DNA of 64,000 nucleotides from Gracilaria domingensis (Eukaryota > Rhodophyta > Florideophyceae > Gracilariales > Gracilariaceae), in NCBI GenBank assembly GCA_022539475.1, contig VCMS01000250.1:82233-146232 (forward strand), given 5' to 3'. How positions within the stretch are numbered: position 1 is the stretch's first letter; the number at the start of each line of letters is the position of its first letter. Below, piece by piece: positions 23,260-33,780 of the stretch. Under the pieces are notes generated by a model that saw nothing but the letters and a program-made list of their open reading frames with translations, was not told the origin of the DNA and did no database searches. The translations under genes were made by a program, and so were the position numbers.

Positions 23260-23500
23260 GCCAGAACGTGCCCACGGGCGGGGGGGGGGGGGGTCGGTCG
23301 TGTTAGGGTAGGTACCCTAACACGACCGGACCCCCCCCCCGCCCGCGGGCACGTTTTGGGCGATTTTTTGAAAAATGTGCGATTTTATGCCCGCGGGCGG
23401 GGGGGTTCGGTCGTGTTAGGGTACCTACCCTAACACGACGAACCCCCCTCCCCGCCCGTGGGCACGTTCTGGCCACATTCCGGCGCCTTCCAGAGACCTC
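23260..23500. repeat. Palindrome pair 2 (A copy)
   Basis: Two further units of the same palindrome with long G- and C-tracts, at about 23300 and 23420. Confidence 0.85.
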
Positions 23501-23825
23501 CCAAAACACTCCTTCCGGCACTTCCGGCAGTGATTTCGCTGCACACGCCGTGCACATATATCAAACTAGAGAGAACTAGCGCTTCACACCCACTTGGTCC
23601 GCGACTATTAGCACAATACGCGACCTTTGCAATAGCTCCGAATCGCGACGTGGCCGACACGCGACGCTATCGCACCCGCTCGAAGCGGCACGGACACCGA
23701 CCTCAAAAGGGAGCGGACACGAACACGGACGAGACTGGCAGTGCGCTGAGAGGAGCTGCCGAAAGCGGAGGTGCCCAGCGTAGGTCGCAATTTAAAGGCT
23801 CGCCTCCGTTGTTTGCGCTGAAGCG

Positions 23826-24125
23826 ATGGATTCCACCGATGATGGAGAGGAGATAAATCCTATCGACATGAGTGCTCCGCCTCCGGCGTTCCATGCATAT
23901 GTCAGAGTTTTGTTGGTTCTTCGCGATGCTTTGGCAAACAGCGATGGAGGCCCTGATCGGCCACGGGACGTGGGGTTTAGAGGGCTAATAGAGTTCTGCG
24001 CCGAGAACTATAAGGATATTCCGGAGGCAAGGAAGATGTTTGAGGAGGCCACTAACTCCAAGAACCTGCAGAACTTGACACTGCAACAGCTGCGAAAGAG
24101 TGTTGTGAATAACAAACGTCTGTCT
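23826..24125 (+). pseudogene. Start of the methyltransferase-SET gene (A copy, truncated)
   Basis: Begins MDSTDDGEE and continues through GLIEFCAENYKDIPEA to SVVNNK, matching the N-terminus at 63473 (D) and 47082 (C). It stops near 24125, where element A ends. Unlike D, the codon after PEA is AGG here, not TAG. Confidence 0.8.
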
Positions 24126-24534
24126 CTTGCAGATGCTAGTTTTTGGCGAGGGTCGTCCAGAAATTGGCAAGGGTCGTCCAGTAAATTTTTTGAAAAAATA
24201 TCGAGATCAATTATTTCAAAATTTGCAGATAATTGCTTGGGTCGTCCAGAATCTCTGTGCAGTAAATACTGGGGGGTTTTCCACTCGTGCTAGTTCTTTA
24301 GTCGAGGGCTACCTGAACTGTATTTCGCGAAGTCTAGGTTCAGTTTCCATTAAGGTGCACATTACACGATACCTTCTGCGGAATGATACCCTGCAACGCA
24401 TGGAATACTAGTGCTAGTACAGATGATGCCCATTATGAAATCATACCGTTTTATTCGTATCTATTCTTCTATCGACCGCTTTTGCTAACCACTACTTCGC
24501 TATATTACATGTACCATTTCCCCATAATGGATCG
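24126..24534. other. Junction sequence between elements A and B
   Basis: No coding frame supported. GGGTCGTCCAG occurs three times within about 120 bp (near 24147, 24171 and 24239), each followed by AT-rich sequence. It may be unrelated target DNA or the true left extremity of an element. Confidence 0.45.
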
Positions 24535-24577
24535 GGTGTAGGCGCAATCTGCGGCAGATGCCGCAGACTGCACCTCC
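24535..24577. repeat. Short imperfect hairpin
   Basis: Arms with CTGCGG/CCGCAG at the core and partially matching outer bases. It lies just before the region shared with the start of the window. Confidence 0.55.
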
Positions 24578-24649
24578 ACCATAGTGCTGGATCGGTAGAA
24601 CACATACGCACTCCGAGAAGATGAGGCGCGAAGCGTCTCATCCTCTCCG

Positions 24650-24699
24650 TTCCTCATGTAGGGAACCATGCCCAGATGCATGGTTCCCTACTTGAGGAA
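24650..24699. repeat. Left-end hairpin h1 (B copy)
   Basis: Same 22-base arms as 64-113. Confidence 0.85.
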
Positions 24700-24719
24700 C
24701 CTGCACCTGCAACTCGTGA

Positions 24720-25080
24720 GCTACGTCCGCATCAAAAGTCATTTACCTGTATACGCAAGCAGAAAGTATCCATAAGTTAGTCAATGATCCGTTAGATACA
24801 TTTGAAATGCGATGGAACGTACCATTGATAAAACAAAACAGAAACGTTGCGCTAGAAAAGTCGAGGGACCTGGTAACTCGCAAATGGAAGAAGAAGCAGG
24901 AAAGGGATCGGTTAGATTACCAGCCCACCATATCATCGTAAACCGCGAAAGGTGTCGAAGCGAGAACTCACAAGCAAGGACACCGAGAATGCCCATGCAG
25001 CAAACATACCGCAAGACGCGATAAACGAGAATCTAGCCTATATCCCAAACAAGTACCAGAATCGCCTATCCCGAACAGTC
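24720..25080. repeat. Subterminal repeat R1 (B copy 1)
   Basis: First of two tandem R1 copies in element B, separated by the hairpin at 25083-25165. Confidence 0.8.
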
Positions 25081-25082
25081 AG

Positions 25083-25165
25083 ACAGGTAAACGACCAATT
25101 TCATTTTGTCTCTCAAGATCGATGATGGATCTGGAGAGATGAAATAAAATTGGTCGTTTACCTGT
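25083..25165. repeat. Long hairpin between R1 copies
   Basis: Inverted repeat with arms of about 38 bases and a few mismatches. The right arm runs into the start of the second R1 copy. A half of it is also seen at 37890-37930. Confidence 0.8.
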
Positions 25166-25548
25166 ATACGCAAGCAGAAAGTATCCATAAGTTAGTCAAT
25201 GCTCCGTTGGAAACATTTGAATTGCGATGGAACGTACCATTGATAAAGCAAAACAGAAACGTTGCGCTAGAAAAGTCGAGGGACCTAGTAACTCGCAAAA
25301 GGAAGAAGAAAAAGGAAAGTGATCGGTTAGATTACCAGCAATCCATTCATCGTAAAACGCGAAAGGTCTCGAAGCAAGAACTCACAAGCAACGACACCGA
25401 GAATGCCCATGCTGCAAACATACCGCAAGATGCGATAAACGAGACAGAAACCTATGTCTCAACCAAGTACCAGAGTCGCCTATCCCGAACAGGCAGAGAT
25501 CCAAGATCGCCGAGAAACCAACTTGGTTTGTTGCGCCATAGGCTTTAG
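25150..25548 (+). other. Subterminal repeat R1 (B copy 2) with a 132-codon open frame
   Basis: This copy keeps an uninterrupted frame of 132 codons rich in Lys, Arg and Gln (RKRKKKKESDRLDYQ). In the other R1 copies the same frame is broken or lacks the start. Either a captured coding fragment or chance; I recognise no family. Confidence 0.35.
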
Positions 25549-25614
25549 CTTCTCGAGTCTTGCGCTACTTTTGAAAAGCAGCGCAAGACGCGAAGCTAGA
25601 GCCTATGGCGCAAC
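25530..25614. repeat. Left-end hairpin h2 (B copy)
   Basis: Counterpart of 527-611 with arms of about 41 bases. Confidence 0.85.
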
Positions 25615-25867
25615 GAAATGAACTATTGGTCGCGTACTTACAGTCGTCGGTTTGGGTTACCGGGTTCCCGTTTTCACCCTTCAACTCGTTCTATATCTTG
25701 AACAAATAGAAGAAGTTGAGGGTGATTAGCTTATTTCCTGCCGTTTCCATGTCGCAGAGCGCGAAGAAACGCGGTGAGGATTGGTTAGTTTAGAGCAAAG
25801 ATACGTGGAAGGATATGGGAGAACGTACGAAAAGACTGCACGGAAAACATCCCTGAGATACGGATGA

Positions 25868-25942
25868 CTCCGTCCTACTTTCTTCCGCCCTCTACTTTAT
25901 GGAGCATCCATAAAGTGGAGGGCGGGAAAAAGTACGACGGAG
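25868..25942. repeat. Left-end hairpin h3 (B copy)
   Basis: Counterpart of 863-936. Confidence 0.8.
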
Positions 25943-26311
25943 CGGAGTATAACGCGATGATATCGATGGCATGGCTCACGACGGTAACGGAAGTTCGGAC
26001 GTCGGAGGCGCGGCGGCGGCGGCGAAGGGAAGAGATTTATTTTTCTGTGCGAGATTGGACAAGTGTACAGCGTACAACGTTGGGAAACCACAGGTTTATA
26101 ACCAGTGGTAGATAATACGAGAAGTACACCCTTGTGTTGAGGTCGACGTGTACCTACGTTGCTTTTTGAACGAAAGCACGTGATTTAAACTCAAAATATA
26201 TTCTCCGTTCTGAGCAAGACGTCGATATTGACTGTCGCTCGACCTCCTTCTCCCTTCGGACGCCCTTCCCTTGCAGTCTTTGTCGTCGTTTCTCGTTCAG
26301 TTCTTCTTCCC

Positions 26312-29105
26312 ATGGTCTACTACTGTACACATAAGAAGCGTGGGTGCCCCTTCGTTACTCGCCGAGGAGTCTTATCCATTCAACAGCATGTCAACCATTG
26401 CCCGTTTCGTCTGAAAGCAGCGCTGGAAGACGACAATAGCCGGCCCATTCGGAGAAGCAAGCGTCTCAAGCTTTCCGCGCCCGCGCCCGCATCTTCCGAA
26501 ACGGTCACTGCCCCTTGTCGCCTTCCCGAGCCTCCAGTGTCCGAGGACATCGTCGACCCCACTCCGTGCGCCCCTCCCATTCCGGACACTTCGCATTGTG
26601 TTTCTCCTTCCCCGGCTCCCGCGTCATTAGAGCGAGAACACGGAAGCAGTTCCCGCCCAGTGCCTTCTGAGGAGGCCCTCGGTGATTTGCATATGGATTA
26701 TCTCACGGTTTGTCTGGCTTCAGTAGCTTCCAACCTTGGTCATCGTGAGGCGGACGAGCTAATTGGGCTACTTCGGGACCCGCGATTCTCGCAAAAGCGA
26801 TTCAACGAGACCATAACAAGTTCCAAGCGCTGTACAGAACTGAAGAACGCCATTTTCGAACGATACGCCTCAAAGGACGGTTTCAATCGCAGAACTGTCT
26901 CGCCAGAAGGATGTAGTTCAGCGCCACCCTCTACACGAGAGACCCCGTTCAGACACTTGTGAAACAGCTCCAGTTGGCTAACAACGAAAACTCATTCTTC
27001 CACCCTATACCTCAGACCCACTCCACGAAAATATCTCACCCCATGTCCGGCTCTCTCGCAAGAGACGCCACCTCAAAACTTAAGGAAATGGTCATGGGCT
27101 CTTTGGATAGTAGAATAGTGTGGTACTCCCAAGAAATAAGTTACAGTGAATCTTTCGTAGGTCTTCTGCAGGTATACACCGATAAGTCTTCAACAACTCT
27201 AAAGCAAACATCGGTTACCGCCTATCCTCTTCACCTCATATTTCTCAACTTCTCCGACGAGCTTCGCCGTAAGTGTATCCGTGACGACCTCACAGTAGTG
27301 GCATACTTCCCTACCACACTGATCGAGGTTTCCGCATCTGAAGCAGACGCAATGCCATTTGTTTCTAGCAAGTCTCTACGCGAGTCCAGGATGCAAATCC
27401 TTCAAGAATCTCTTCGTCAAGTCCTGGAGCCCATTCTAAATCTCACGCAGAAAGGTTTTCAGTTCATCGGCGAAGACAAACTAAGTCGAGTGTGCCATCC
27501 TCTGCTTGCAAGTTATTGTGCGGACATTCCTGAGGCTAAGGACATTCTGTCCATTCTTCATGGGACCAAAACGGAAAGCCCGTGTCATAGATGCAAAGCC
27601 CCTCGCTCATCTTTATGCAGTCCTATTCCCACCTCATTCAACGGACGTTCTCAGAAGCACACGAAAAGCATCCGAAAGACATACACAGCTATCTTGCAAC
27701 ATGCACAAAAAGACGAGGCGGAAAGACGTCCACGTCGTGCGAGGGAGAGGAGATCTCAAGCGGATACTCTGATGCGTTCAAATTCCATATCTCTCATTCC
27801 TTCGTTCCTCGAAACTTCCGTAAGCCTTGGAATGATCTCGGGATTGTCTCCATACAGTCTGTTCTCATTCGAACCATTACACAACTTGCATCTCGGCATC
27901 TCAAAGTTGATAAAAACGGCCACAATCGAGAGACTGCAGTCAGACACCCTGTGCACCACAATAGGAACATCTGCATCGCGTTCATTTCGAACGATACGCA
28001 CCCAACTCCTCAACCATGCAAACGCAATTCTAGCTGCCATAGAACGCGATTCTCCTGCCAAAGGTTTACATATCGATTTCTCCACGCAGGAGAAAGGCAA
28101 ATCTTTGAATGGTATCTTCACGAAAGACGGTCTCCGTGGAATGCTGGAGGCAAAAACTACAAAGCACTTGACATGGTCTTTCCCTTCATAGGAGCATTCT
28201 TTGACATATGCTGTGGAGAACAGGACGTTGCCCCAATCACAACCGTTTTCTCTCAGTACTCGGACTTGCTCTCGACCTTATTCAGATACAATCGTGACCC
28301 GTATTGGACTGAAAGCTCTCTCCTGTGTCTTAGTTCGGAGATTGAAGCCTTCAAGCGTTCCGCAACAAAGACTCTGGCGGATTTTCATCCCTCCAGACTG
28401 GGAACTCTGAAGTTTCATCTTCTCGATCATCTCGTGGACGATATTCGCCGTCTGGGAAGTATCAAGTACTACGACGCAGGCATATACGAACATGCACACC
28501 TGCTATTTAAAAGACACTACAAAAAGACGTCCAGAAGAACAGCAACGGCTGTGGAGGAGACTATTCGCTCCATTGAGCACGGACATGTTAGAAAGCAATG
28601 GAATGGCAATACTCCTTACCAGCGTAATCCAGGTTTACCAGGAACTTCCACACAGCTTCCTCGATTTGCAATGAGAGGGCGTTCTTTCACTTTACGAGCT
28701 CTTCAACATTGTGTTTCAAGTATGTCCAGTTCAAAAACATGGACTGCTGTTAGAGAGATGTTCTCAAGTAGGGACACAAGGTCGATTCTTGATCAAATTG
28801 GTGAACAGGCCCTTCCTTCTTTCCTCAGTCTCGTGAAAGAAACACTGGATGAGCACTCTATTACATACTTCCCAGAAAAGACAAGGATAACTCTGGTGAA
28901 TTCGGCCCTCGTGAAAGGCGGTTTCGTTCCGACTCTTGAACACTTCGATTCGTCTTCTAAGGCACTTAAGCTGGGACGACCCAAATACCCCATCATCCAA
29001 CATGTCTTCGCTTCTCCAGCATTTGGTCCCAGTAGAAAGCCAAGGTTTTCCACTGTATTGGTAAGCGGAGAAGATTCAGAGACTTGGGTTGCCCAGGTAG
29101 TCGCT
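26312..29105 (+). pseudogene. Plavaka-like transposase (B copy, frameshifted and 3'-truncated)
   Basis: Starts at the ATG of MVYYCTHKKRGCPFV. Compared with copy C it has two single-base deletions, one after EGC near 26920 and one near 28152, so it reads in three frames. It keeps the aspartate in VYTDKSS that copy C has lost. At 29105 the gene is cut and joined to the flank of the palindrome region. Any open reading beyond that point is fusion sequence. See 38761-41940 for family evidence. Confidence 0.85.
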
Positions 29106-29299
29106 CTGATGTCGGCCACGTCGCGATTCGGAGCTATTGCAAAGGTCGCGTATTGTGCCAAAAGTCGCGGATCAAGTGGGTGTGAAGCGCTAGTTTTCTC
29201 TAGTTTGATATATGTGCACGGCGTGTGCAGCGAAATCACTGCCGGAAGAGCCGGGAGGAGTGCTTTCGAAGGTCTCCGGAGGGTGCCAGAATGTGGCCA

Positions 29300-29985
29300 G
29301 AACGTGCCCGCGGGCGGGGGGGGGGGGGGGGGGGTCGGTCGTGTTAGGGTAGCTACCCTAACACGACCGGACCCCCCCGCCCGCCGGCACGTTTTGGACG
29401 ATTTTTTGAAAAAGGTGCGATTTTATGCCCGCGGGCGGGGGGGGTCGGTCGTGTTAGGGTAGCTACCCTAACACGACCGACCCCCTCCGCCCGCGGGCAC
29501 GTTCTGGACGTTTTTTTGAAAAATTTGCGATTTTAAAATGTGCGATTTTATGCCCGCGGGCGGGGGGGGGGTCGGTCGTGTTAGGGTAGCTACCCTAACA
29601 CGACCGGACCCCCCCGCCCACGGGCACGTTTTGGACGATTTTTTGAAAAATGTGCGATTTTATGCCCGCGGGCGGGGGGGGTCGGTCGTGTTAGGGTAGG
29701 TACCCTAACACGACCGGACCCCCCCGCCCGCGGGCACGTTTTGGACGATTTTTTGAAAAATTTGCGATTTTAAAATGTGCGATTTTATGCCCGCGGGCGG
29801 GGGGGGTCGGTCGTGTTAGGGTAGCTACCCTAACACGACCGGACCCCCCCGCCCGCGGGCACGTTTTGGACGATTTTTTTGAAAAATGTGCGATTTTATG
29901 CCCCGCGGGGCGGGGGGGGGTCCGGTCGTGTTAGGGTAGGTACCCTAACACGACCGACCCCTCCCGCCCGCGGGCACGTTCTGGC
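29300..29985. repeat. Palindrome array, six units (B copy)
   Basis: Six hairpins with about 35-base arms (GCCCGCGGGC, G-tract, TCGGTCGTGTTAGGGTA and its complement) at roughly 110-125-bp spacing, near 29350, 29465, 29590, 29700, 29825 and 29940. Central bases are AGCT or GGTACC. Spacers are almost identical (CGATTTTTTGAAAAA plus GCGATTTTA). Confidence 0.9.
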
Positions 29986-30104
29986 CACATTCCAGTGCCT
30001 TCCCGGGATCTCCCAAAACACGCCGCCCCGCAGTGATTTCGGTACACCCGGCCGCCGGTACGTTGGCGCCGCTGTCCACGTGTATTTGCGGGAGTAGGCT
30101 CTAC

Positions 30105-30370
30105 ATGGAAGTGAATGAGTGTACTCTTGACTACTATGCAAAGCATTTGAAGATCACGATTAGACAGCGCGACCATTGCTCACGTGAGTCATCATTGCGT
30201 GAACTCCACCACTCTAAAGCGTACAATCAGCGTGCGAGCGGCCACGGACAGGACACGGACGAGACTGGCAGTGCGCTGGGAGGAGCTGCCGAAAGCGGGG
30301 GTGCCCAGCGTAAGTCGCCATTTAAAAGGCTCGCATCCGTTCTTGTATCGTCCAGAGCGAGCGTATTGTT
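30105..30370 (+). other. Conserved small open frame upstream of the ParB-like gene
   Basis: Begins MEVNECTLDYYAKHLK and is kept, with few amino-acid changes in its first 45 codons, in copy C (48217-48483) and partly in copy A (minus, from 22189). It overlaps the 80-bp leader. It could be an upstream ORF or a 5' exon. Splicing GTAAGT to the pyrimidine-rich acceptor before the ParB start does not join the frames. Confidence 0.35.
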
Positions 30371-30403
30371 GATATACACCTTTCACTGCAATAGCTGTTC
30401 AAC

Positions 30404-31903
30404 ATGAAGCCAACTCGTGTTCGAAAGCGTACGCAAAGCGTGACTCCTCGCACTCAGCGGAGCACTCGATTATTGCAAGGTGGAATGCGGGTTTCGCTGC
30501 AGATGGATATTGAGAATGAAGGAAAGGTGATAGTCGGGGAAGCGTTGTTGCATGGAATTGGAAGTGTTCTACGCCGCGAGTTGCACGGGAAGCAATTGGA
30601 CCCAGGTCTTGTGGTGGTTCATAATATTCTCATCAGTCGAAGCAGTCAGACGTTCTACCCTTACCGGGCGGAGGGCCTGGATCTTCCACAATATATCCAG
30701 GATCTCCGGACGGCCGCTCCTTGGGATGAGAAAATGATGGAACCGGTGGCAGCCAGCATTCCGGCCTCCAAGCGACGAACGGTGAGCGCTATGAGTGAAG
30801 CGATGACGCCGACAAGCCGCACGGAGCCAATTCGAAGTTCATCAACACCGAGAGGTAGCGCATCAGTAGCACCTCCGCGGGCCGGTCCATCGTCTGTTGC
30901 GAAGCGGACTAAGGAGACAATATCATCCCCAGCTACGAAGCGGACAGGTCAAACAAAGTCTATCTCCGCTACGGAGCCCACTGCGTCGAAAAGGGCATCT
31001 GCTGCAATGAATCAGACCGTCGACACAAGGGGATCTTCTGCGTCGAAACAGACGGTTCAGCAGGGGACGGCTGTGCAAGAGGAGGAAGATGAGATCATGA
31101 AAGGTCCCCTTCCAGACGCGGATGCGCAATCCGCACAAGGAGCTGGTCCATCTGTACCCCAAACTGCACCAGAAACTGCGGAGCAGCAGGACGATGACGT
31201 TTTGTTTCTGTCCGCAAGAATGGCACGTTCAAGTGTTTCTGGCGAGCGGTCTGGAACACAAGGGACACCTACTCGGAGCAAGACGTACAGACGAATTCGT
31301 CAGAAGGTACCAAAGGTGAACCTCAATCACTACCGGATGGTTGTTGTTACTGTTAACATCACTCTGGTGGACACTCCCTCCAATTTACTCCGTGGAGTAA
31401 GTAAACGCCACGTTGAAGCCCTTGTGAAGAGTATGGAGGAGCGGGGGATATTGCAGTCGATGGGTTCTCCAGTGGTGGCCTTACAAGATGCTACTACGGG
31501 AGAGAGGGATGCTGACAAGGGACGCCTAAGGAAGAAGTGCTTCATTGTAGATGGTTTGCATCGTCTGAAAGCTATACAATATTTGGCAGCGACTGGTGCA
31601 CAGAAGTGGAAGCGATTAGCCAGGTTTTGGCGTTGCAATCTGCTGATACGAAGAGATGGGAGTCCCATTGGGATGAAAGAATTGTTATGTGTTGCTTCGT
31701 ACCTCAATGAGTCGACGAGTACCATGCGAAGGATGATGCTTGCAGACAAGATACACTCTATAGTTAGTGTGGTCGCCATTCTAATTGAAGATGTTGAGGG
31801 GGTGACGCCGGCAGACGTGGATCCTGCAGAAGTGACAGAAGTGTTGAAGGAGAGCCAACTGATTGGGACTGTGCAATTCGCAATTGAACATGTAGCGTCC
31901 TAA
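30404..31903 (+). pseudogene. ParB-like protein, 3'-truncated (B copy)
   Basis: Reads 490 codons of the ParB-like protein with the intact signature FIVDGLHRLKA, then at about 31876 jumps to the upstream flank of HAD-A and stops. The deletion removed the ParB 3' end, the oxygenase and part of the HAD-A promoter. See 48515-51130. Confidence 0.85.
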
Positions 31904-31943
31904 CATTTCTGAAACTGCACTTAAGGTTGCTTTTAAGAGAAGT

Positions 31944-32855
31944 ATGAAACTGAGAAGTCTATGCAGTTCCTGTCTATGCTGTACTTGTGGCAGTATGGTG
32001 ACTGTATCAGGAAAAATGGCAGAGGAACAGAGAGACTTGGCGGAAATTTCACCAAATACCTTGTCTAAGTTCATATATGCCAATGGTTACGGTATATTAA
32101 GTTCCGTTGATGGAACGTTGAGAAGAGAAGGAGAGTCAATTCCAGAAGAAGTTGTGAAGTGTATGAAGTTCATTGACGAACGTGTTGGTTTCGGACTTGT
32201 CACAGGGGGTGATGTGGGCGACGTGGAGGGGAAAATGGAAGGACTCGGAGACTATAAGTTTGGTGTCTCGGCGAATCATGGAGCTTTCATGCGTTTCTCT
32301 GACGAGAGGGAAATTAAGGGTGCATTCAATGATCACACCCTTGACCACACTGTTGACGGACTACTGTTCCTGGCAAGGGATTTGAATAGGAGGCATGGTA
32401 TTGTGAATGATGATGAGAAGGGGTTCGTGGAGACCAGAAGTGATAGTGGCCTTCCCAATTTCGTGTACAACAAACTGTGGCAGTGGAAAGAAGAAGTGGA
32501 TTCTGCTATTGGGGACCTGACGCAGAAGATGGATGCGTTTGTTATCTATCCCGGCGATAAAAGTTGCGAAATTGTGGACAAGCGATACACAAAAGGAAGC
32601 GGAGGAGCAAATCTTGTGGATAATGAACCGAGATTTATTGATACGGATGACGTCGTGACGTTCGCAAGTGCTTTGAGCGACGGGCCTTTGCATGAGGTAG
32701 GCGTGTACGGCGTTCGCGTCAAAGAAGATTGTATCCCCGGTGGAGTACACAACCTGTTCGAAAGAGTGGAGGATGTGCATTCGACAATTATGCTGGTGGC
32801 TTTGTTGTACGGCTACGAGGAAAAGCAGCACGATAAAAACCACCATGATTCATAA
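31944..32855 (+). CDS. HAD-A, HAD-fold protein lacking the nucleophile (B copy)
   Basis: 303 residues, open throughout and closely similar to 17714-16803 and 52695-53606. Motif I is Ser54-Val-Asp56-Gly-Thr, so the nucleophilic Asp is replaced by Ser while the acid/base Asp remains. FGLVTGGD is the motif-II equivalent. FASALSDGPLHE replaces the metal-binding GDxxxD loop of motif IV, keeping one Asp. Cysteine cluster CSSCLCCTC at residues 7-15. It converges on HAD-B with 52 bp between stops. Either a regulatory partner or a protein with a non-hydrolytic role (inference). Confidence 0.7.
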   Translation: MKLRSLCSSCLCCTCGSMVTVSGKMAEEQRDLAEISPNTLSKFIYANGYGILSSVDGTLRREGESIPEEVVKCMKFIDERVGFGLVTGGDVGDVEGKMEGLGDYKFGVSANHGAFMRFSDEREIKGAFNDHTLDHTVDGLLFLARDLNRRHGIVNDDEKGFVETRSDSGLPNFVYNKLWQWKEEVDSAIGDLTQKMDAFVIYPGDKSCEIVDKRYTKGSGGANLVDNEPRFIDTDDVVTFASALSDGPLHEVGVYGVRVKEDCIPGGVHNLFERVEDVHSTIMLVALLYGYEEKQHDKNHHDS

Positions 32856-32907
32856 AAGGGTATTGAGATATATACGACACTTTTATTACTGAGATCTCAT
32901 ATCATAG

Positions 32908-33780
32908 CTAAGTATTAAAGGCATCGTAGCACTTGAAACAAATTCCAAGAGCATTTCTAAACCATTGACATTTGCATTTTCTGTACCCGTACAGTTCTGC
33001 TACCCTTCTGATGGTCTCATGCACGTCCTCCACCCCATCAACAAGATATGTTACCGCTGCTGGATGGTCTTCTCCCTTCACATGAACTGCCAGGGTTGCC
33101 ATTTCATATAGAGGGCCATCATTGGAAGCATTCCCGAAAGCAACGATTAAATGTGTGTCGAACTGGGGGTCGTTTTCAACCAAGGCTAGCGCCCCACTAT
33201 TTTTCGTGAAACGAATGTCCCCTATGTCACAGTTTTCATCTTGAGGGTACGCAACCAGGTTCGGAAAGGATGTCAACACTTTTGAAATACCGGAGTTAAC
33301 TTCTGTTTTCCACTTCGAGAGTCCACTGTACGTGAAGTTAGGGAGTCCACTGTCTTTTCTAGTGCTCACCACTGCTTGTTGACGCTCTTCGTGAAGTCCG
33401 TGCGATTCATTTAAGGAGAGTGCAAGTCTCTCAAGTTCGGCTGCACATCTTTCGTAACCTTCCCTGTCAAGGTCCTGATCAATTTCGGTACCATTGGATA
33501 ATCTCACCCGTGCGCCTTGGTTTCCAGAGATGCCAAAAGTGTAGCCACCCAGGTGCTCCATGAAACTCTCGGCATCCTCTATATCTCGCCCAGTAGCAAT
33601 TCCGAAACCAACGCGTGCGTTGATGTACTTCATGCATTTGACTGTTTCGGCAGGAATGTTGTCCCCAGCTCTTTTCAGAGTACCGTCAACATCACTAATC
33701 ACGGCGTAGCCATTTTCGAATATTTCGTTAGCCAGCTGCTGAGGAGTTACTTCTTGGGCTCTAACTTCCGAGTTATACAT
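32908..33780 (-). CDS. HAD-B, trehalose-phosphatase-like HAD hydrolase (B copy)
   Basis: 290 residues, uninterrupted; start at Met of MYNSEVRAQ. Asp30-Val-Asp32-Gly-Thr is a complete HAD motif I, GIATGRD a motif II with its Thr, and VAFGNASNDGPLYEMA a motif IV-like loop. The closing segment LVDGVEDVHETIRRVAELYGY resembles the end of trehalose-6-phosphate phosphatase and Cof-type HADs. A phosphatase acting on a sugar phosphate or similar small molecule is likely; the substrate cannot be told. The C-terminus carries CKCQW(F)RNALGICFKC, a Cys cluster that could bind metal. Clear paralogue of HAD-A, so one arose by duplication inside the element or its source. Confidence 0.7.
   Translation of the reverse strand: MYNSEVRAQEVTPQQLANEIFENGYAVISDVDGTLKRAGDNIPAETVKCMKYINARVGFGIATGRDIEDAESFMEHLGGYTFGISGNQGARVRLSNGTEIDQDLDREGYERCAAELERLALSLNESHGLHEERQQAVVSTRKDSGLPNFTYSGLSKWKTEVNSGISKVLTSFPNLVAYPQDENCDIGDIRFTKNSGALALVENDPQFDTHLIVAFGNASNDGPLYEMATLAVHVKGEDHPAAVTYLVDGVEDVHETIRRVAELYGYRKCKCQWFRNALGICFKCYDAFNT

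Larger units (their letters stand above)
21897..23825. promoter_or_regulatory. Divergent control region between ParB-like and methyltransferase genes (A copy)
   Basis: The two genes start outward from this block. At each edge (about 21970-22055 minus, 23727-23812 plus) lies the same roughly 80-bp leader in inverted orientation; it holds ATTTAAA and, just before it, a splice-donor-like GTAAGT. Inside are two pairs of palindromes (about 22340-22510 and 23270-23470). Copy A also has a 500-bp insert at 22575-23215. No protein gene was recognised inside. Confidence 0.6.
11764..24125 (-). mobile_element. Element A: inverted, 12.4-kb partial copy
   Basis: Runs in reverse from its right terminus (11764) through CC2, RPE 5' half, KPR, HAD-B, HAD-A, 2OG oxygenase, ParB-like gene and palindrome region, and stops about 300 bp into the methyltransferase gene at about 24125. 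The transposase, CC1 and most of the methyltransferase-SET gene are absent. The gene order is the mirror image of copy C. Confidence 0.85.
29106..30403. promoter_or_regulatory. Control region with six-unit palindrome array (B copy)
   Basis: The methyltransferase-side shoulder follows the deletion junction; the ParB-side shoulder, the 80-bp leader (about 30256-30330) with GTAAGT and ATTTAAA, and the ParB-like start follow the array. A pyrimidine stretch ending in TAG lies just before the start codon. Confidence 0.6.

Noticed and set aside
29100-29462. Transposase in copy B extended by a Gly/Arg-rich tail
   Set aside because: The tail is the flank of the palindrome region joined by deletion at 29105; copy C shows the true C-terminus.
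29300-29985. Regularly spaced repeats resembling a CRISPR array
   Set aside because: The spacers are nearly identical to each other and the repeats are long hairpins; the context is eukaryotic with a transposase and no cas genes.
16803-33780. An integrated large DNA virus as the source of these genes
   Set aside because: No capsid, polymerase, packaging or other viral hallmark gene is present; a transposase and a defined terminus explain the unit better.
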